A stretch of 51,818 nt of DNA from Nocardioides jensenii JCM 1364 = NBRC 14755 (GCF_001552535.1 NZ_BCRJ01000070.1:1-51818); one strand, 5' to 3'. Counted from the stretch's first letter, positions 33,531-41,823 are shown. Notes: generated by a model not told the origin, from the letters alone. A program made the numbers and translations.

Positions 33531-34493
33531 ATGCCCGGGAACTCACAGCGCAAGGGTGCGATCAAGAAGACCGGCAAGGGCAACCCCACGGCCGGATCCG
33601 GTGGCCGGGTCAAGCGCGGTCTCGAGGGCAAGGGCCCCACCCCACGCGCCGTGGACCGTCCCTACCACCAGGCGCACAAGAAGAAGGTGAAGGCCGAGAA
33701 GTCGGCGGCCAAGCGCCCGCGCCGGGTCACCAAGGGCGGTGACTCCGAGTGGGTCGCCGGCCGCAACTCCGTCGTCGAGGCGCTGCGGGCGAACATGCCG
33801 GTCACCGCGCTGTACGTCGTGGAGGGCACCGAGCGTGACGGGCGGCTGCGTGAGGCGTTCGCGCTCGCGGCCGACGGCGGCGTCTCGCTGCTGGAGGTCT
33901 CCCGCGGGGAGATGGACCGCCTGACCGCCGGTGCCGTGCACCAGGGCCTGGCCGCGCGCGTGCCCGCCTACGAGTACGCCGACCCCGACGACCTGCTCGA
34001 GGCCGCTGCGGCCAATCTCGAGAAGCCGCTGATCGTGGCGCTCGACTCCGTGACCGACCCGCGCAACCTGGGCGCGATCGTGCGCTCGGCCTCCGGGTTC
34101 GGTGCGCACGGCGTGCTGATCCCCGAGCGGCGTGCCGCCGGCATGACGGCCAGCGCCTGGAAGACCTCGGCCGGCGCCGCGGCCCGGATCCCCGTCGCCC
34201 AGGCGGTCAACCTGGTCCGCCAGCTCAAGGCCTACCAGGCCGCCGGCTGCATGGTGATCGGCCTGGCCGCCGACGGTGACCTGTCGCTGACCGAGCTCGA
34301 CACGCCCGAGGTGGATCTCGCCAAGGGACCACTGGTCGTCGTGGTCGGCTCCGAGGGCAAGGGCCTGGGCCGGTTGGTCAGCGAGACCTGCGACCACCTG
34401 GTCTCGATCCCGATGTCGAGCGGCCTGGAGTCGCTCAATGCCGGCGTGGCCGCGTCGGTCACCCTCTACGCGATCGCCCAGGCGCGCGCCTGA
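33531..34493 (+). CDS. rlmB: 23S rRNA (guanosine-2'-O)-methyltransferase RlmB
   Basis: SpoU-family (SPOUT) methyltransferase acting on the peptidyl-transferase centre G2251, 320 aa. An N-terminal extension of about 70 residues is Lys/Arg/Gly-rich (NSQRKGAIKKTGKGNP; HKKKVKAEKSAAKRPRR) and probably binds rRNA. The substrate-binding domain follows (WVAGRNSVVEALRANMPV), then the three trefoil-knot motifs: DSVTDPRNLGAIVRSA, VVVVGSEGKGLG and IPMSSGLESLNAGVAAS. It is co-transcribed with cysS. The extension is common in actinobacteria. Confidence 0.95.
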   Translation: MPGNSQRKGAIKKTGKGNPTAGSGGRVKRGLEGKGPTPRAVDRPYHQAHKKKVKAEKSAAKRPRRVTKGGDSEWVAGRNSVVEALRANMPVTALYVVEGTERDGRLREAFALAADGGVSLLEVSRGEMDRLTAGAVHQGLAARVPAYEYADPDDLLEAAAANLEKPLIVALDSVTDPRNLGAIVRSASGFGAHGVLIPERRAAGMTASAWKTSAGAAARIPVAQAVNLVRQLKAYQAAGCMVIGLAADGDLSLTELDTPEVDLAKGPLVVVVGSEGKGLGRLVSETCDHLVSIPMSSGLESLNAGVAASVTLYAIAQARA

Positions 34494-34524
34494 GCGTTCG
34501 TCGTACGGCGAAGGTGGTCTCGCC

Positions 34525-34569
34525 GGGCTCGACCATCCAGGGCTCGACCGTCCAGGGGTCGACCATCAG
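34525..34569 (+). repeat. Three tandem 15-bp repeats
   Basis: GGGCTCGACCATCCA, GGGCTCGACCGTCCA and GGGGTCGACCATCAG follow each other without spacing. They lie 35 bases ahead of the metallophosphoesterase -10 box, where repeated protein-binding sites could act, but a replication-slippage origin is equally possible. Confidence 0.75.
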
Positions 34570-34603
34570 GCGGGTTCTGGCCCGTGAGGTGGGTCTCGGT
34601 CGT

Positions 34604-34615
34604 TAGGGTCGAGGC
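34604..34615 (+). promoter_or_regulatory. Putative leaderless promoter of the metallophosphoesterase gene
   Basis: TAGGGT (34604-34609) is followed by 6 bases and ATG 34616. The same spacing occurs before phoU and senX3 in this window, and at 40315 and 40922. Confidence 0.5.
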
Positions 34616-36202
34616 ATGGCTGTGGGGAGACGGACCTGGGCGCGCGTCGGGGGCTATGCCCTGGCGTGGCTGCTGCTGGCCGTCCCGTCGGCAATCGCGA
34701 TCTTCCTGAACTCCAGCACCACGGTCACCGTGGCCAGTCATGACGCCGAGGTGCAGCCGACCCTGCACCGCTACGTCACGATCCGCACGGGGCCGTTCCT
34801 GCCCGACGTACGCCGCCGCACCGACGGGCTGATCGGGGTCGACGTCCGGCTCGGCAAGACCGAGGCCGACTCGACCGAGGCCCTGGTTGAGCGCTACGCG
34901 TTCATCGCCTCGCAGCCGGACTCCCAGATCGTGATCGTCGAGGATGCGGTCAAGGAGCTGGCCTGGGACGCGGCCGCGCGGGGCGCCGTACTCGCCGTCT
35001 TCCCGCTGCTGCTGTGGGCACTGATCGGCAAGCAGCGTCGCCGCGAGGTCTTCGGCAGGACCCCGAGACGGCGGGCCGTGGCGGCAATCGCGACCGGTAC
35101 GACGATCGCGGCGACCGTGGTGCTCGTGGTCAAGCCGTGGCAGTCCGACGATGCCCTGATCGTGGACCAGTCCGACTGGCAGAGCCTCGCCTCCTACCTG
35201 CCCGAGTTCGACGTCCCGGCCGAGGCCCGTGGCATCGAGGTGCAGGGCACCCTGGCCGCCGGTGGCACGAAGCGCCTGGTGCTCAGCGCGGTCGACACCT
35301 ATCGGGTGAGCAAGGAGTTCTACCAGGGGGCACGCGAGAAGGCCGAGCAGCTCGACCTGCGCCGGCCCGAGGAGGGCGAGACCGTGGCGCTGATCGTCTC
35401 CGACCGCCACGACAACATCGGGATGGACCCGGTGGCCCGAGCGATCGCCGATCGTGCTGACGCGACGGCGGTGCTCAACGCCGGCGACGACACCTCGACC
35501 GGCTCGCGGTGGGAGGCGTTCTCCCTCGACTCCCTGGACGACGCGTTCGGGGACTACGCCCGGTTCGCCGTGCAGGGCAACCACGACCACGGGTCGTTCG
35601 TGCAGGGCTATCTCGAGGACCGCGGCTGGCAGACCGCCAGCACCCAGGTGCTCGAGGGCCCCGGCGGCGGCCGGCTGATGGCCTTCAACGACCCACGCTC
35701 CAGCGGCCTGGGCAACTGGCGCGACACCCCCGGGCTGACCGTCAACGAGCTGGCGGTGCGCATCGCCGATGACGTGTGCGCGGCCGACGAACGAGTGAAC
35801 ACCCTGCTGGTGCACGACATCGACATGGGTACGCCGTCCCTCGAGCGCGGCTGCGTCGACCTGGTGATCTCGGGCCACGTGCACGTGCAGGTCGGCCCCG
35901 ACGCGGTCAAGGGCAGCAACGGCGAGGTGGGCTACAACTACACCAACGGCACGACCGGTGGGGCGGCCTACGCGGTGGCGGTCGGCAGCAAGCTGCGGCG
36001 CCCGGCGGAGGTCACTCTGGTCACCTATCGCGACGGCCGACCGGTCGGGCTGCAGCCGGTCACGTTGCAGACCAACGGCGTGTTCCAGGTCGACGACTAC
36101 ATCCCGCTGGCCTACGGCTCGAAGGACGTCGCCGACGCAGGGCGGCGCAGCAGCACGAAGCCGGGCCCGGGAACGCGCACGGCGGGCGGCAGACGCCGCT
36201 AG
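34616..36202 (+). CDS. Membrane-associated metallophosphoesterase
   Basis: 528 aa. Membrane helices near 12-32, 122-138 and 150-170 precede a calcineurin-like phosphoesterase domain whose dinuclear-metal motifs are in order: SDRHDN (first Asp and His), NAGDD, GNHDHG, LLVHDID and SGHVHVQ. The N-terminal 120 residues form an extracytoplasmic loop of unknown fold. The active site is probably outside the membrane, but topology is only inferred. The C-terminus is a basic tail (SSTKPGPGTRTAGGRRR). Substrate unknown. It converges with the DUF4032 gene. Confidence 0.85.
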   Translation: MAVGRRTWARVGGYALAWLLLAVPSAIAIFLNSSTTVTVASHDAEVQPTLHRYVTIRTGPFLPDVRRRTDGLIGVDVRLGKTEADSTEALVERYAFIASQPDSQIVIVEDAVKELAWDAAARGAVLAVFPLLLWALIGKQRRREVFGRTPRRRAVAAIATGTTIAATVVLVVKPWQSDDALIVDQSDWQSLASYLPEFDVPAEARGIEVQGTLAAGGTKRLVLSAVDTYRVSKEFYQGAREKAEQLDLRRPEEGETVALIVSDRHDNIGMDPVARAIADRADATAVLNAGDDTSTGSRWEAFSLDSLDDAFGDYARFAVQGNHDHGSFVQGYLEDRGWQTASTQVLEGPGGGRLMAFNDPRSSGLGNWRDTPGLTVNELAVRIADDVCAADERVNTLLVHDIDMGTPSLERGCVDLVISGHVHVQVGPDAVKGSNGEVGYNYTNGTTGGAAYAVAVGSKLRRPAEVTLVTYRDGRPVGLQPVTLQTNGVFQVDDYIPLAYGSKDVADAGRRSSTKPGPGTRTAGGRRR

Positions 36203-36207
36203 CTCCC

Positions 36208-36231
36208 GGCGGTGGTTTCGGCGGTGGTTTC
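36208..36231. repeat. Two tandem 12-bp repeats
   Basis: GGCGGTGGTTTC occurs twice in a row just after the metallophosphoesterase stop, between converging genes. It is short and probably a slippage product. No terminator stem is visible in this 64-base gap. Confidence 0.7.
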
Positions 36232-36266
36232 GACGGATTCGTGATGGCCGCCTCAGCAGGTCAGGC

Positions 36267-37472
36267 TCAGCTGCTCGGCATGGGCGGACGCTGGGGGAGC
36301 TGGGTGGCGATGAAGTCGCGCGCGGTGTCGAAGATGTCGACCTCGTGCCCGGCCGCCTCGGAGAGGAACCAGCGGTGCACGAGCACCTCGTGGAACAGCT
36401 CGGCCGGCTCGAGGCGCCCGCGGAGGTCGGAGGGCACCATCGCCCTGATCGGCTCGTAGACCTTGACCAGCCACTGGTTGGCCACCACCTCGGGGTCTTC
36501 GTCACCGAGTCCGAGGTGGGCGGTGTAGGCGGCCAGGTCGTTGAGCAGCCGCCGAGCCTGGTTCTCCTCGACGTGCAACCCGGTGAGCCCGGCCAGCTCC
36601 CGGGTGTGGTGACCGAGCTCGACCACCTTGGGTTGCAGCAGGTAGCGGTCGCCCTCGGGTGTGGCCACCATCTCGATCTCGTCGACGTCGAAGCCCAGCT
36701 CGTTGAGCCGCTCGATGCGTTGCTCGACGTGCCACATCTCTTCTGCGCCGAACTCCTCGGCACCGGTGAGCTCGCCCCACAGGGCGTCGTACCGCTCCTG
36801 CAGGAGGGTGATCACCACGCTCGGGTCGACCGACTCCTTCAGGTCTCCGCTGGCGGTGAGGTCGAGCAGCTCGGCGTACACGTTCTCGCAGCCCACCGAG
36901 ACGTCGTGCTCACGCATCGCGTCGGACAGGGTGGACTTCAGCTCGCCGGTCTCGGCGTCGACCAGGTAGGCCGCGAACTCGCCGGCGTTGCGTCGGAACA
37001 GCACGTTCGACAGCGACACGTCGCCCCAGTAGAAGTTGGCCAGGTGGAGCCGCACGAGCAGCACCACCATCGCGTCGATGATCGCCGGGAGCTCCTTGGC
37101 CCCCAGCCCGTGGGAGAACAGCCAGCGGTAGGGAAGGGAGAAGCGCAGGTGGCGGGTGATCAGCACCGACGGCAACGGGTTGCCGGCGGGGCCGGTGCGC
37201 CCGGTGACGACCCCGAGCGGTTCCACACTGGGCAGGTTGCGGGAGCCGAGCTCGCGCAGCATGCGGTATTCGCGGTGGGCCAGCTGCTCCTCGGTCTCCT
37301 TGGCGACGTAGGTGCTGCCGCCGACTCCGGTGGTGATGATGCGAACCACGTGCCGCGAGAGTCCCTGCGGCAGCGGGACCAGGTGCACCTCGTCCCACTC
37401 GGCCAGTGGTTGGGACCACGGCAGGGGGAGCAGGGCCGGATCTGGCCGGCTCGCCACGACGCGCAGGGGCAT
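36267..37472 (-). CDS. DUF4032 family, kinase-like protein
   Basis: About 401 aa. The N-terminal half resembles a lipopolysaccharide-kinase/aminoglycoside-phosphotransferase fold: a strand with lysine YVAKETEEQLAHREYRM, then HLANFYWGDVSLSNVLFRR, where H..D...SN matches the catalytic loop, and YLVDAETGEL, which supplies the metal-binding Asp. The C-terminal half is the DUF4032 domain (EEMWHVEQRIERLNELG; GLHVEENQARRLLNDLAAY). It is conserved across actinobacteria with unknown substrate. ATG 37472 begins MPLRVVASRPD; GTG two codons upstream is equally possible. A longer frame reaching 37625 crosses the repeats and is unlikely. Confidence 0.8.
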   Translation of the reverse strand: MPLRVVASRPDPALLPLPWSQPLAEWDEVHLVPLPQGLSRHVVRIITTGVGGSTYVAKETEEQLAHREYRMLRELGSRNLPSVEPLGVVTGRTGPAGNPLPSVLITRHLRFSLPYRWLFSHGLGAKELPAIIDAMVVLLVRLHLANFYWGDVSLSNVLFRRNAGEFAAYLVDAETGELKSTLSDAMREHDVSVGCENVYAELLDLTASGDLKESVDPSVVITLLQERYDALWGELTGAEEFGAEEMWHVEQRIERLNELGFDVDEIEMVATPEGDRYLLQPKVVELGHHTRELAGLTGLHVEENQARRLLNDLAAYTAHLGLGDEDPEVVANQWLVKVYEPIRAMVPSDLRGRLEPAELFHEVLVHRWFLSEAAGHEVDIFDTARDFIATQLPQRPPMPSS

Positions 37473-37571
37473 GGTCACATCGTGGCCCTTGAGTCCATCG
37501 CTGTCGAGCGGTTGCCGCGCGCCGCTGGTTGACGAGGTCGCTCCGGCGACCGTCTCGAGACCAAGGCGTCC

Positions 37572-37629
37572 TTGAGTGCACGATCCGTGTTCATCTCGGC
37601 GCGGAATCGAGCACGGATCGTGCACTCAA
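37572..37629. repeat. Perfect 18-bp inverted repeat
   Basis: TTGAGTGCACGATCCGTG (37572-37589) and its exact reverse complement (37612-37629) flank 22 bases. It lies in the 311-base gap 37473-37783 between two minus-strand genes; no gene is visible there. A smaller hairpin, GGTCGC/GCGACC, lies at 37536-37550 within a sequence resembling actinobacterial REP elements (CCGCTGGTTGACGAGGTCGC). Confidence 0.88.
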
Positions 37630-37672
37630 CGCGTGGGCGTGTGAATGTTGGTACGCCGGGCGCTCGTTAGCT

Positions 37673-37775
37673 CGCCGCCCGCCGGTGGTCGACTCGTGCG
37701 CGGCGCTCGCCGCCCGCCGCTGGTCAACTCGTGCGCGGCGCCCGCCGCCCGCCGCTGGTCGACTCGCCGCTGCGC
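37673..37775. repeat. 35-bp tandem repeat, nearly three units
   Basis: Units begin at 37673, 37708 and 37743 and read CGCCGCCCGCCGCTGGTC then AACTCGTGCGCGGCGCC with few changes; the third is truncated near 37775 before the GH13 stop. Spacing is identical but there is no unique spacer, so it is a minisatellite and not a CRISPR array. Confidence 0.85.
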
Positions 37776-37783
37776 GAGGACGA

Positions 37784-39613
37784 TCAGACTGCCAGCACCT
37801 GCAGGGACGGGCCGTCACCGGAGACCAGCGCACCGTCGGCGACGGATGCGCCACCCGTGGACATCAACGTCTCGCGGACCACCAGTCCGTCGAGCATGAC
37901 CGCCGGCCCGGCAGCACGGCGTACGACGACCAGCACGTCGCCGTCGGCGTGCTCGCGCAGGAAGACCAGCGCATCGTCGGCGACATGGGCCCAGCGCAGG
38001 CCGCCGCGACGTAGGGCCGTGTGCTCTCGCCGGAGCCGGGCCAGGTCGGAGTAGACGGTGAAGGTCTCGTGGTCCCACTCGTCGCGGCGGCCCCAGGGCA
38101 TCGTCCGGCGTGAGTCTTCACCGAGCACCCCCTCGAGGCCGATCTCGTCGCCGGCGAAGACCATCGGCACGCCGGGCAGCGTGAACTGCAGGGCGGCCGC
38201 GACCTGGTGCCGGGCGGCCGAGCCGGTGAGGGTGCGGATGCGGGCGCTGTCGTGCGAGCCGAGGATGTTCCACGACGCGCCGGACGTGCGCCAGCCGTAG
38301 CGGGCCAGCCACATGCGCATCGACGCGACGACCTGTTGCCCGGTGCGTTGCGCGACCGGGACCGGGGTGCCGAACGAACGTGCCTCGGTCTCGTCGGCGC
38401 GCAGCCATTCCCAGACCGGCCAGGAGAAGCCGGAGTAGTTCATGATGCCGTGCCAGCCGTCGCCGGGCACGTCGTTCGATCCGTCGTGGTTGTGCTCGCC
38501 GAGCACCAACGCGTCCTCGCGCACGACGGTCGCGGTTCGGCGGACGGCCCGGGCGACCTCGTGGTTGAGGTCGATCTCGCGGAGCCGCCCGGTCATGTTG
38601 GCGACGTCGATGCGCCAGCCGTCGAGGCCGTACGGCGGCCGCAGCCACCGCCCCACGACCGAGTCGGGGCCGTCGGTGAACGCGTTGCGCAGTGCGGGAG
38701 CGGCGTGGTTGAGCTTGGGCAGCGTCTGGTGGCCCATCCAGGTGGCGTAGCTGCCGTCGGCCTCGAAGCAGTACCAGCTGCGGTGAGGGTCCTGCTCGTC
38801 GGCGGCCGCAGCGCGGAACCACTCGTGGGTGTCGCCGGTGTGGTTGGTGGTGAGGTCGCCGAGGATCCGCCACCCGCGCTCGTGGACGGCCGCGGTGAGC
38901 CGGGCGTAGGCCTCGTCGCCGCCGAGCAGTGGGTCGACCCGGTCGAAGGTCGAGGCGTTGTAGCGGTGGTTGGACTCTCCGGGGAAGACCGGGGTCGTGT
39001 AGACGATGTCGGCGCCGACCTGCGCCACGTGGTCGAGGTGCTCGGTGATGCCGTCGAGGTCGCCGCCGAAGAACTGCAGGGGAGTGCGGGGGTCGCTGCC
39101 CTCGAAGACCACCTCGTCGTCCCAGGCCGCGGGGGTGGCCCATGTCGGGGTCTCTCGTTCATCGGCGGCCGCGGACCGGGCGAACCGGTCGGGGAAGATC
39201 TGGTAGACGACGCCGTCGCGGGACCAGCCCGGAGCCGGCTGGTGCGAGCTGAGCGTGAAGTCGAAGGCGTCCGGCACGTCATGGTCGAAGACGCCGGCCC
39301 CGGTCAGCCAGCGTTGGGAGCGGTCCGCGCCGACGAGCAGGAACCGGTAGTGCATGACCGGGTTGTGCAGGGGGAGTTTCGCCTGCCACCACACGCGATC
39401 CGCGGAGTCGGGTCCAGCTTCGGTGTCGGTCGTGGTCTCCGCTGCGCGCAGGAAGACCGGCTCGGCGTCGGTCGTCGTACGCACCCAGATCTCGGCGGTG
39501 CCGTCACCGCCGGGAGTGCTGCAGCGGATGCCGACCAGGTCACCCGGCGCGGGGGACTCGTCGTCGACGTAGAGAGGTGACCCGTCGTGGTGGGGCTCGC
39601 GCAGGAGATCCAT
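37784..39613 (-). CDS. GH13 alpha-amylase family glycosidase (neopullulanase-like)
   Basis: 609 aa from ATG 39613 (GTG 39619 also possible). An N-terminal beta-sandwich (1-125) like the CBM34 module of cyclomaltodextrinases is followed by the TIM barrel: VVYQIFPDRFARS, the metal-site segment GDLTTNHTGDTHEW, the catalytic nucleophile D336 in GWRIDVANM, acid/base E373 in LGEHNHDG and D455 in GSHDSAR. The C-terminal beta-domain is short. No signal peptide, so it acts on imported maltodextrins or glycogen breakdown products in the cytoplasm. It follows soxR by about 24 bases on the same strand; no functional link is obvious. Confidence 0.92.
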   Translation of the reverse strand: MDLLREPHHDGSPLYVDDESPAPGDLVGIRCSTPGGDGTAEIWVRTTTDAEPVFLRAAETTTDTEAGPDSADRVWWQAKLPLHNPVMHYRFLLVGADRSQRWLTGAGVFDHDVPDAFDFTLSSHQPAPGWSRDGVVYQIFPDRFARSAAADERETPTWATPAAWDDEVVFEGSDPRTPLQFFGGDLDGITEHLDHVAQVGADIVYTTPVFPGESNHRYNASTFDRVDPLLGGDEAYARLTAAVHERGWRILGDLTTNHTGDTHEWFRAAAADEQDPHRSWYCFEADGSYATWMGHQTLPKLNHAAPALRNAFTDGPDSVVGRWLRPPYGLDGWRIDVANMTGRLREIDLNHEVARAVRRTATVVREDALVLGEHNHDGSNDVPGDGWHGIMNYSGFSWPVWEWLRADETEARSFGTPVPVAQRTGQQVVASMRMWLARYGWRTSGASWNILGSHDSARIRTLTGSAARHQVAAALQFTLPGVPMVFAGDEIGLEGVLGEDSRRTMPWGRRDEWDHETFTVYSDLARLRREHTALRRGGLRWAHVADDALVFLREHADGDVLVVVRRAAGPAVMLDGLVVRETLMSTGGASVADGALVSGDGPSLQVLAV

Positions 39614-39637
39614 GCCCACCAGTGTGGCGGGTCGGGC

Positions 39638-40081
39638 TCACTGGTGCGGGGTCGGCTCCAGGAACACCGCGCCGGGCCCGCGCGGGGCGACCTCGTCGTG
39701 GGGATTGCTCAACGCACACGTCTTCAGGCTCAGGCAGCCGCAGCCGATGCAGCTGTCGAGCTTGTCGCGAAGTCGCTCGATGCGTTCGATCTGCTCGTCG
39801 AGGCGCTCGCGCCACAGGCGACTGAGGCGGGTCCAGTCGGCCTTCGTCGGCGTGCGGTTCTCCGGGAGCGTGGCCAGCGCCTCGCCGATCTCCTCGAGAG
39901 TGAGCCCCACCGTCTGTGCACTTCGGATGAAGGCGAGGCGGCGCAGCGTCGAGGCCGTGTAGCGGCGCTGGTTGCCCGTGGTGCGCACCGACTGCACGAG
40001 CCCACGCGACTCGTAGAACCTGATCGCCGAGGTGGCGACGCCGGCGCGCTCGGAGAGGTGGCCGATCGTCAGTTGTTTCAT
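39638..40081 (-). CDS. soxR: Redox-sensitive MerR-type regulator SoxR
   Basis: 147 aa. The MerR winged helix starts MKQLTIGHLSERAGVATSAI with RFYESRGLVQ, then a dimerisation helix, then the [2Fe-2S] cluster motif with C111, C114, C116 and C122 (CIGCGCLSLKTC), the SoxR hallmark. In actinobacteria SoxR responds to redox-active compounds. A palindromic SoxR box lies 6-29 bases ahead of its ATG, and no divergent soxS-like gene exists. A longer frame to 40186 would read through that box. It ends close to the amylase start. Confidence 0.94.
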   Translation of the reverse strand: MKQLTIGHLSERAGVATSAIRFYESRGLVQSVRTTGNQRRYTASTLRRLAFIRSAQTVGLTLEEIGEALATLPENRTPTKADWTRLSRLWRERLDEQIERIERLRDKLDSCIGCGCLSLKTCALSNPHDEVAPRGPGAVFLEPTPHQ

Positions 40082-40086
40082 GGGAA

Positions 40087-40110
40087 CCTCAAGTGACCTT
40101 GAACTTGAGG
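40087..40110 (-). promoter_or_regulatory. SoxR box, autoregulatory
   Basis: CCTCAAGT (40087-40094), 8 bases, then ACTTGAGG (40103-40110) is a perfect dyad whose outer words equal those of the known SoxR box (CCTCAAGTT...CTTGAGG). The spacing is 8 bases longer in the centre than the E. coli box, so the site is related but not identical. It sits between the tRNA and soxR, so soxR itself is the likely target. Confidence 0.65.
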
Positions 40111-40156
40111 TCCAGTGTGCCACGAAGAGCAAACCTGGCAAGGAGCGTGTGATCGG

Positions 40157-40229
40157 AGCCGGAGACAGGAGTCGAACCTGCGACATTCGCTTTACAAGAG
40201 CGACGCTCTACCAACTGAGCTACACCGGC
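40157..40229 (-). tRNA. tRNA-Thr(TGT)
   Basis: 73 nt. Acceptor stem GCCGGTG/CTCCGGC with a U-U mismatch at pair 6-67, D-arm GCTC...GAGC, anticodon arm TCGCT-CTTGTAA-AGCGA with anticodon TGT, T-arm GCAGG-TTCGACT-CCTGT, discriminator T, CCA not encoded. It reads ACA-type threonine codons, rare in this genome. It lies just upstream of soxR on the same strand. Confidence 0.95.
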
Positions 40230-40314
40230 ATGCATTGCCCGGGGCAACGCAGAAGAAAGTCTAACCGGCCGCCTCTCGTGGTTGCGCCACGTGGTCCCGC
40301 CCGGGACCGGTCCC

Positions 40315-40326
40315 TACGCTGAGACC
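40315..40326 (+). promoter_or_regulatory. Putative leaderless promoter of the acetyltransferase gene
   Basis: TACGCT (40315-40320) lies 6 bases before ATG 40327. The gap 40230-40326 has nothing else recognisable apart from tRNA upstream sequence on the other strand. Confidence 0.5.
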
Positions 40327-40899
40327 ATGACGACCAACGACGACCGGACCATGTGGGAGCGGATGAAGGCCGGCGACCCCTACATCGCCGACGACCCACG
40401 GCTCGAGGAGGAGAACCACCGCGGCCGTGACCTGATGGCGGCGTACAACGCGACCACCTCCCGGCAGCGGCCGTTGCGGCGCCACCTGCTGGAGGAGCTG
40501 CTCGCCTCGATCGGGGAGGACACGGAGCTCCGCTCACCGCTGTACGTCGACTACGGGAGCAACATCTCGATCGGCGCCCGGACGTTCGCGAACTACGGCC
40601 TGGTCGCGCTCGACGTCGCGACGATCACCATCGGCAACGACGTGCAGATCGGGCCGAACGTCCAACTCCTCACCCCGACCCACCCGGTCGAGCCGGAGCC
40701 CCGGCGCGAGAAGTGGGAGTCGGCCCAACCCATCACGATCGGTGACAACGTGTGGCTCGGCGGCGGCGTGATCGTGTGCCCCGGAGTGACGATCGGCGAG
40801 AACACCGTGGTGGGCGCCGGGTCGGTTGTGCCCAAGGACCTTCCCGCCAACGTGGTCGCGGTCGGCAACCCCGCCCGGGTGGTGCGCAGCCTCGACTGA
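40327..40899 (+). CDS. Sugar O-acetyltransferase (maltose/galactoside type)
   Basis: 190 aa, left-handed parallel beta-helix. The N-terminal maltose-acetyltransferase helices are TMWERMKAGDPYIADDPRLE and RLLMAAYN-like LMAAYNATT; hexapeptide repeats run from DYGSNISIGARTF to VVGAGSVVPKDLPANVVAVG. The catalytic His is in LLTPTHPVEPEPRRE, next to the sugar-binding Arg pair. The end VAVGNPARVVRSLD is canonical. It would acetylate free sugars using acetyl-CoA in the cytoplasm. Confidence 0.92.
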   Translation: MTTNDDRTMWERMKAGDPYIADDPRLEEENHRGRDLMAAYNATTSRQRPLRRHLLEELLASIGEDTELRSPLYVDYGSNISIGARTFANYGLVALDVATITIGNDVQIGPNVQLLTPTHPVEPEPRREKWESAQPITIGDNVWLGGGVIVCPGVTIGENTVVGAGSVVPKDLPANVVAVGNPARVVRSLD

Positions 40900-40921
40900 G
40901 CTTCCCCGTTGCTCGGCGTCC

Positions 40922-40933
40922 TACCATGGCCCC
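40922..40933 (+). promoter_or_regulatory. Putative leaderless promoter of the Gln-rich protein gene
   Basis: TACCAT (40922-40927), 6 bases, then ATG 40934. An out-of-frame ATG lies within the box. Confidence 0.5.
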
Positions 40934-41749
40934 ATGACCCCGATCCGCGAGAAGATCGTCAACAATGCCGCGCCCTACCTGCGCCCCGGCGAGCAGGTGC
41001 AGGGCGCGTTCTGCGGGCAGAGCATCAGTGGCTGGTGGTTCCTGCTGACCTATCTGATGATCTTCTGGCTGCGGTATCGGGTCGTCATCGTCACCGACCA
41101 GCGGATCCTCGTGCTCAACACCGGCGTGTGGTCGGCCACCAAGCCGAAGGGCGTCGTCGCCGAGCTGCCGCGCAACATCATCATCGGCCCGGCCGCTGGC
41201 CTGTGGTGGAAGTGCGAGACGCTCGGCGAGAAGCTGTTCGTGCACAAGCGGTTCCACAAGGACGTGCTCGCCGCGGACACCCTGCTCGCCCAGTCGGGGA
41301 TGGCGCCCGTGCGCATCCCGCTCGGCGGTCATCAGCCCCAGCAGGGCCAGCAGAGCCAGCAGCAGTTCGCGGTGCCGCCCCAGCAGTACGGCGGCCAGCA
41401 GTGGCAGCAACAGGGCCAGCAGTCCGGCCAGCAGTACGCAGCGCCCGGGCAGAGCTACGGCGAGCAGCAGTGGCAGCAGCCGGCTCCCCAGAACCAGCAG
41501 TACGCCGACCCGGGGCAGCAGCCGGGCGGCCAGCAGTACGCCGACCAGCAGTGGCAGCAGCCGGCTCCCCAGCAGTGGCAGCCACCGATCGAGGGCCAGC
41601 AGTGGCAGCCCGGCCAGCAGCCGGGGCAGCCAGCTCAGCACCCGGGCCAGCCCGGGCAGCAAGCTCAGCCCAAGCCGTGGCAGCAGGTGAACTTCCCCGA
41701 CGAGGAGAACTTCACCCGGGTCCGGCCGAGGCCCGAGCCGGAGGACTAG
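40934..41749 (+). CDS. Membrane-associated PH-like protein with a Gln-rich low-complexity tail
   Basis: 271 aa. The first 130 residues look like an actinobacterial bacterial-PH domain with one membrane-prone segment (WWFLLTYLMIFWL) and strands RYRVVIVTDQRILVLNTG. From residue 133 to about 258 the chain is about half Gln with Pro, Gly, Trp, Tyr and Ala in irregular QQW, QQY and QPG repeats, a prion-like composition. The end, NFPDEENFTRVRPRPEPED, is acidic. The tail DNA is dominated by CAG codons and could be unstable in length. Function unknown. Confidence 0.8.
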   Translation: MTPIREKIVNNAAPYLRPGEQVQGAFCGQSISGWWFLLTYLMIFWLRYRVVIVTDQRILVLNTGVWSATKPKGVVAELPRNIIIGPAAGLWWKCETLGEKLFVHKRFHKDVLAADTLLAQSGMAPVRIPLGGHQPQQGQQSQQQFAVPPQQYGGQQWQQQGQQSGQQYAAPGQSYGEQQWQQPAPQNQQYADPGQQPGGQQYADQQWQQPAPQQWQPPIEGQQWQPGQQPGQPAQHPGQPGQQAQPKPWQQVNFPDEENFTRVRPRPEPED

Positions 41750-41823
41750 GCGCGACCCGGGGAGGGCCGATGAGTTCCGGAGTCGTTGCCGGTCTGACCT
41801 GACACCACCCCTCAGGAGGACTC

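Noticed and set aside
37673..37775. Possible CRISPR array
   Set aside because: The 35-bp units abut each other with no unique spacers and no cas genes are present; it is a tandem repeat.
40157..40229. Integrative element attachment at the tRNA-Thr gene
   Set aside because: No integrase and no duplicate of the tRNA 3' end is present in the window; neighbours look chromosomal.
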